Shown in pieces: positions 6,096 through 6,805 of a DNA stretch of 6,805 bases. Each line of letters begins with the position of its first letter. Position 1 is the stretch's first letter. The notes below the pieces were generated by a model. It searched no databases. It was given only the letters and a program-made list of their open reading frames with translations, and was not told where the DNA came from. The position numbers were made by a program, and so were the translations under genes. The stretch covers positions 1-6,805 of the forward strand of contig DBLB01000048.1 of NCBI GenBank assembly GCA_002298695.1, in the 5' to 3' direction. The DNA comes from Clostridiales bacterium UBA735 (GTDB lineage Bacteria; Bacillota; Clostridia; Oscillospirales; Oscillospiraceae).

Positions 6096-6135
6096 CGCAA
6101 AAAAAGAAAGCCCTTACGGGCTTTCTTTTTTTGCG
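6096..6135. terminator. Bidirectional intrinsic terminator between convergent genes
   Basis: Bases 6096-6113 and 6118-6135 form a perfect 18-bp inverted repeat with a TTAC loop. The core AGAAAGCCC/GGGCTTTCT is flanked by seven A on the left and seven T on the right, so it reads as hairpin plus U run on both strands. It lies 5 bases after the aminotransferase stop and 5 bases after the ATPase stop on the opposite strand, so it serves both genes. Confidence 0.95.
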
Positions 6136-6140
6136 CACAT

Positions 6141-6805
6141 TTACTTCGCCGCTTTGCGTCTGGCGGCGCGGCGCTGGAAGAGCTTCACCAGCTCCACGAT
6201 GGGGATGACCAGAATGGCCAGTGCCAGCGCGATGCCGTACTCCGTCCAGCTCACCGGCGTGAAGCCGAAGGCGTTGGCGATGGCGGGCACCTCCAGCACC
6301 AGCGTGGTCAGCGCCAGCGACCCCAGCATGGCGCCCCACAGCACCTTGTTGTGGCTGGGCAGCGAGAACACGCTCTTGCGCTGGGAGCGCATGTTGAAGC
6401 TGTGGAAGATCTCGCACATGCTCATGGTCAGAAAGGCCATGGTCATGCCGTCGTTGGACACGCCCTTGGGCATCTCGAAATACCCCACCTCCATGCAGTG
6501 GCCGATGATATAGGAGACCAGTGTGATGACGGTGATCAGCACGCCCTGATAGAGAATGTCAAAGCCCAGACCGCCGGCGAAAATGCCGTCCTTGCTGTCC
6601 CGGGGCGGGCGGGTCATGGTGTCCGGCTCGCCCTTTTCCAGACCCAGCGCCAGCGCCGGGAAGCAGTCCGTCACGAGGTTGACCCACAGCAGCTGCACGG
6701 GCTGGAAAAGCGTGAAGCCCACGAGCGTCGCGATGAAGACGGAGAAGACCTCGGCCAGGTTCGCGGAAAGCAGGAACTGGATGACCTTGCGGATGTTGTC
6801 GTAGA
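6141..6805 (-). CDS. P-type Ca2+-transporting ATPase (type II), C-terminal fragment cut by the window edge
   Basis: The last 220 residues of a membrane cation pump of ~870-900 residues; the catalytic DKTG and ATP-binding domains lie beyond 6805. The visible part begins YDNIRKVIQF, the end of the cytoplasmic stalk typical of PMCA/SERCA-like pumps, and covers membrane helices 5 to 10. M5 has N-x-x-E (ANLAEV, fragment residues 15-18) and M6 has NLVTD (42-46). These are the acidic and amide positions that bind Ca2+ in SERCA (Asn768/Glu771 and Asn796/Thr799/Asp800). Helices 7 (GFDILYQGVLITVITLVSYI), 8 (MTMAFLTMSMCEIF), 9 and 10 follow, and a basic cytoplasmic tail (QRRAARRKAAK) ends the protein. 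The likely role is ATP-driven Ca2+ (or Mn2+) export. Ca2+ is inferred from the M5/M6 residues; a GTG at 6722 is internal, not a start. Promoter and start are outside the window. Confidence 0.95.
   Translation of the reverse strand, partial: YDNIRKVIQFLLSANLAEVFSVFIATLVGFTLFQPVQLLWVNLVTDCFPALALGLEKGEPDTMTRPPRDSKDGIFAGGLGFDILYQGVLITVITLVSYIIGHCMEVGYFEMPKGVSNDGMTMAFLTMSMCEIFHSFNMRSQRKSVFSLPSHNKVLWGAMLGSLALTTLVLEVPAIANAFGFTPVSWTEYGIALALAILVIPIVELVKLFQRRAARRKAAK

Noticed and set aside
5545..6417. 290-codon open frame on the minus strand spanning the aminotransferase end and the ATPase end
   Set aside because: It crosses the perfect bidirectional terminator and overlaps two well-identified genes in other frames; it is a shadow.

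Overview
This window looks like ordinary chromosome from a GC-rich Firmicute, most likely a clostridial gut-type bacterium of the Oscillospiraceae/Ruminococcaceae kind. That assignment is an inference. It rests on GC-rich third codon positions beside very AT-rich intergenic DNA, strong AGGAGG-type ribosome binding sites, sigma-A promoters with TGn extended -10 elements, U-tailed intrinsic terminators, and a CIRCE (HrcA) operator on clpB.

Layout. (1) Bases 1-1506, plus strand: the last ~500 codons of pnp (polynucleotide phosphorylase). One extra base near 1029-1036 separates the catalytic core from an otherwise intact KH-S1 RNA-binding tail. (2) Bases 1518-1615: two back-to-back terminators, one for pnp and one for the convergent clpB. 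(3) Bases 1631-4225, minus strand: a complete ClpB disaggregase. Its own sigma-A promoter and a one-mismatch CIRCE operator lie at 4246-4315. (4) Bases 4316-4782: an AT-rich stretch with no protein gene. It holds two diverged tandem copies (period 183 bp) of a unit that reads as extended -10 promoter, ~90-nt pyrimidine-rich transcript, and intrinsic terminator. The two terminator hairpins share an identical TGGTC loop, while most of their variable stem pairs differ by compensatory changes. (5) Bases 4783-6090, plus strand: promoter, leader hairpin and a complete fold-type I PLP-dependent aminotransferase. (6) Bases 6096-6135: a perfect bidirectional terminator. (7) Bases 6141-6805, minus strand: the C-terminal 220 residues of a P-type Ca2+-transporting ATPase, cut by the window edge.

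The protein genes are housekeeping functions (RNA turnover, protein disaggregation, amino-acid metabolism, cation transport). Each is separately terminated and most have their own promoter, so this is not one operon. The least explained part is the pair of putative small RNA genes between the divergent clpB and aminotransferase promoters. The pnp frameshift is the second point of interest and may be a sequence error.
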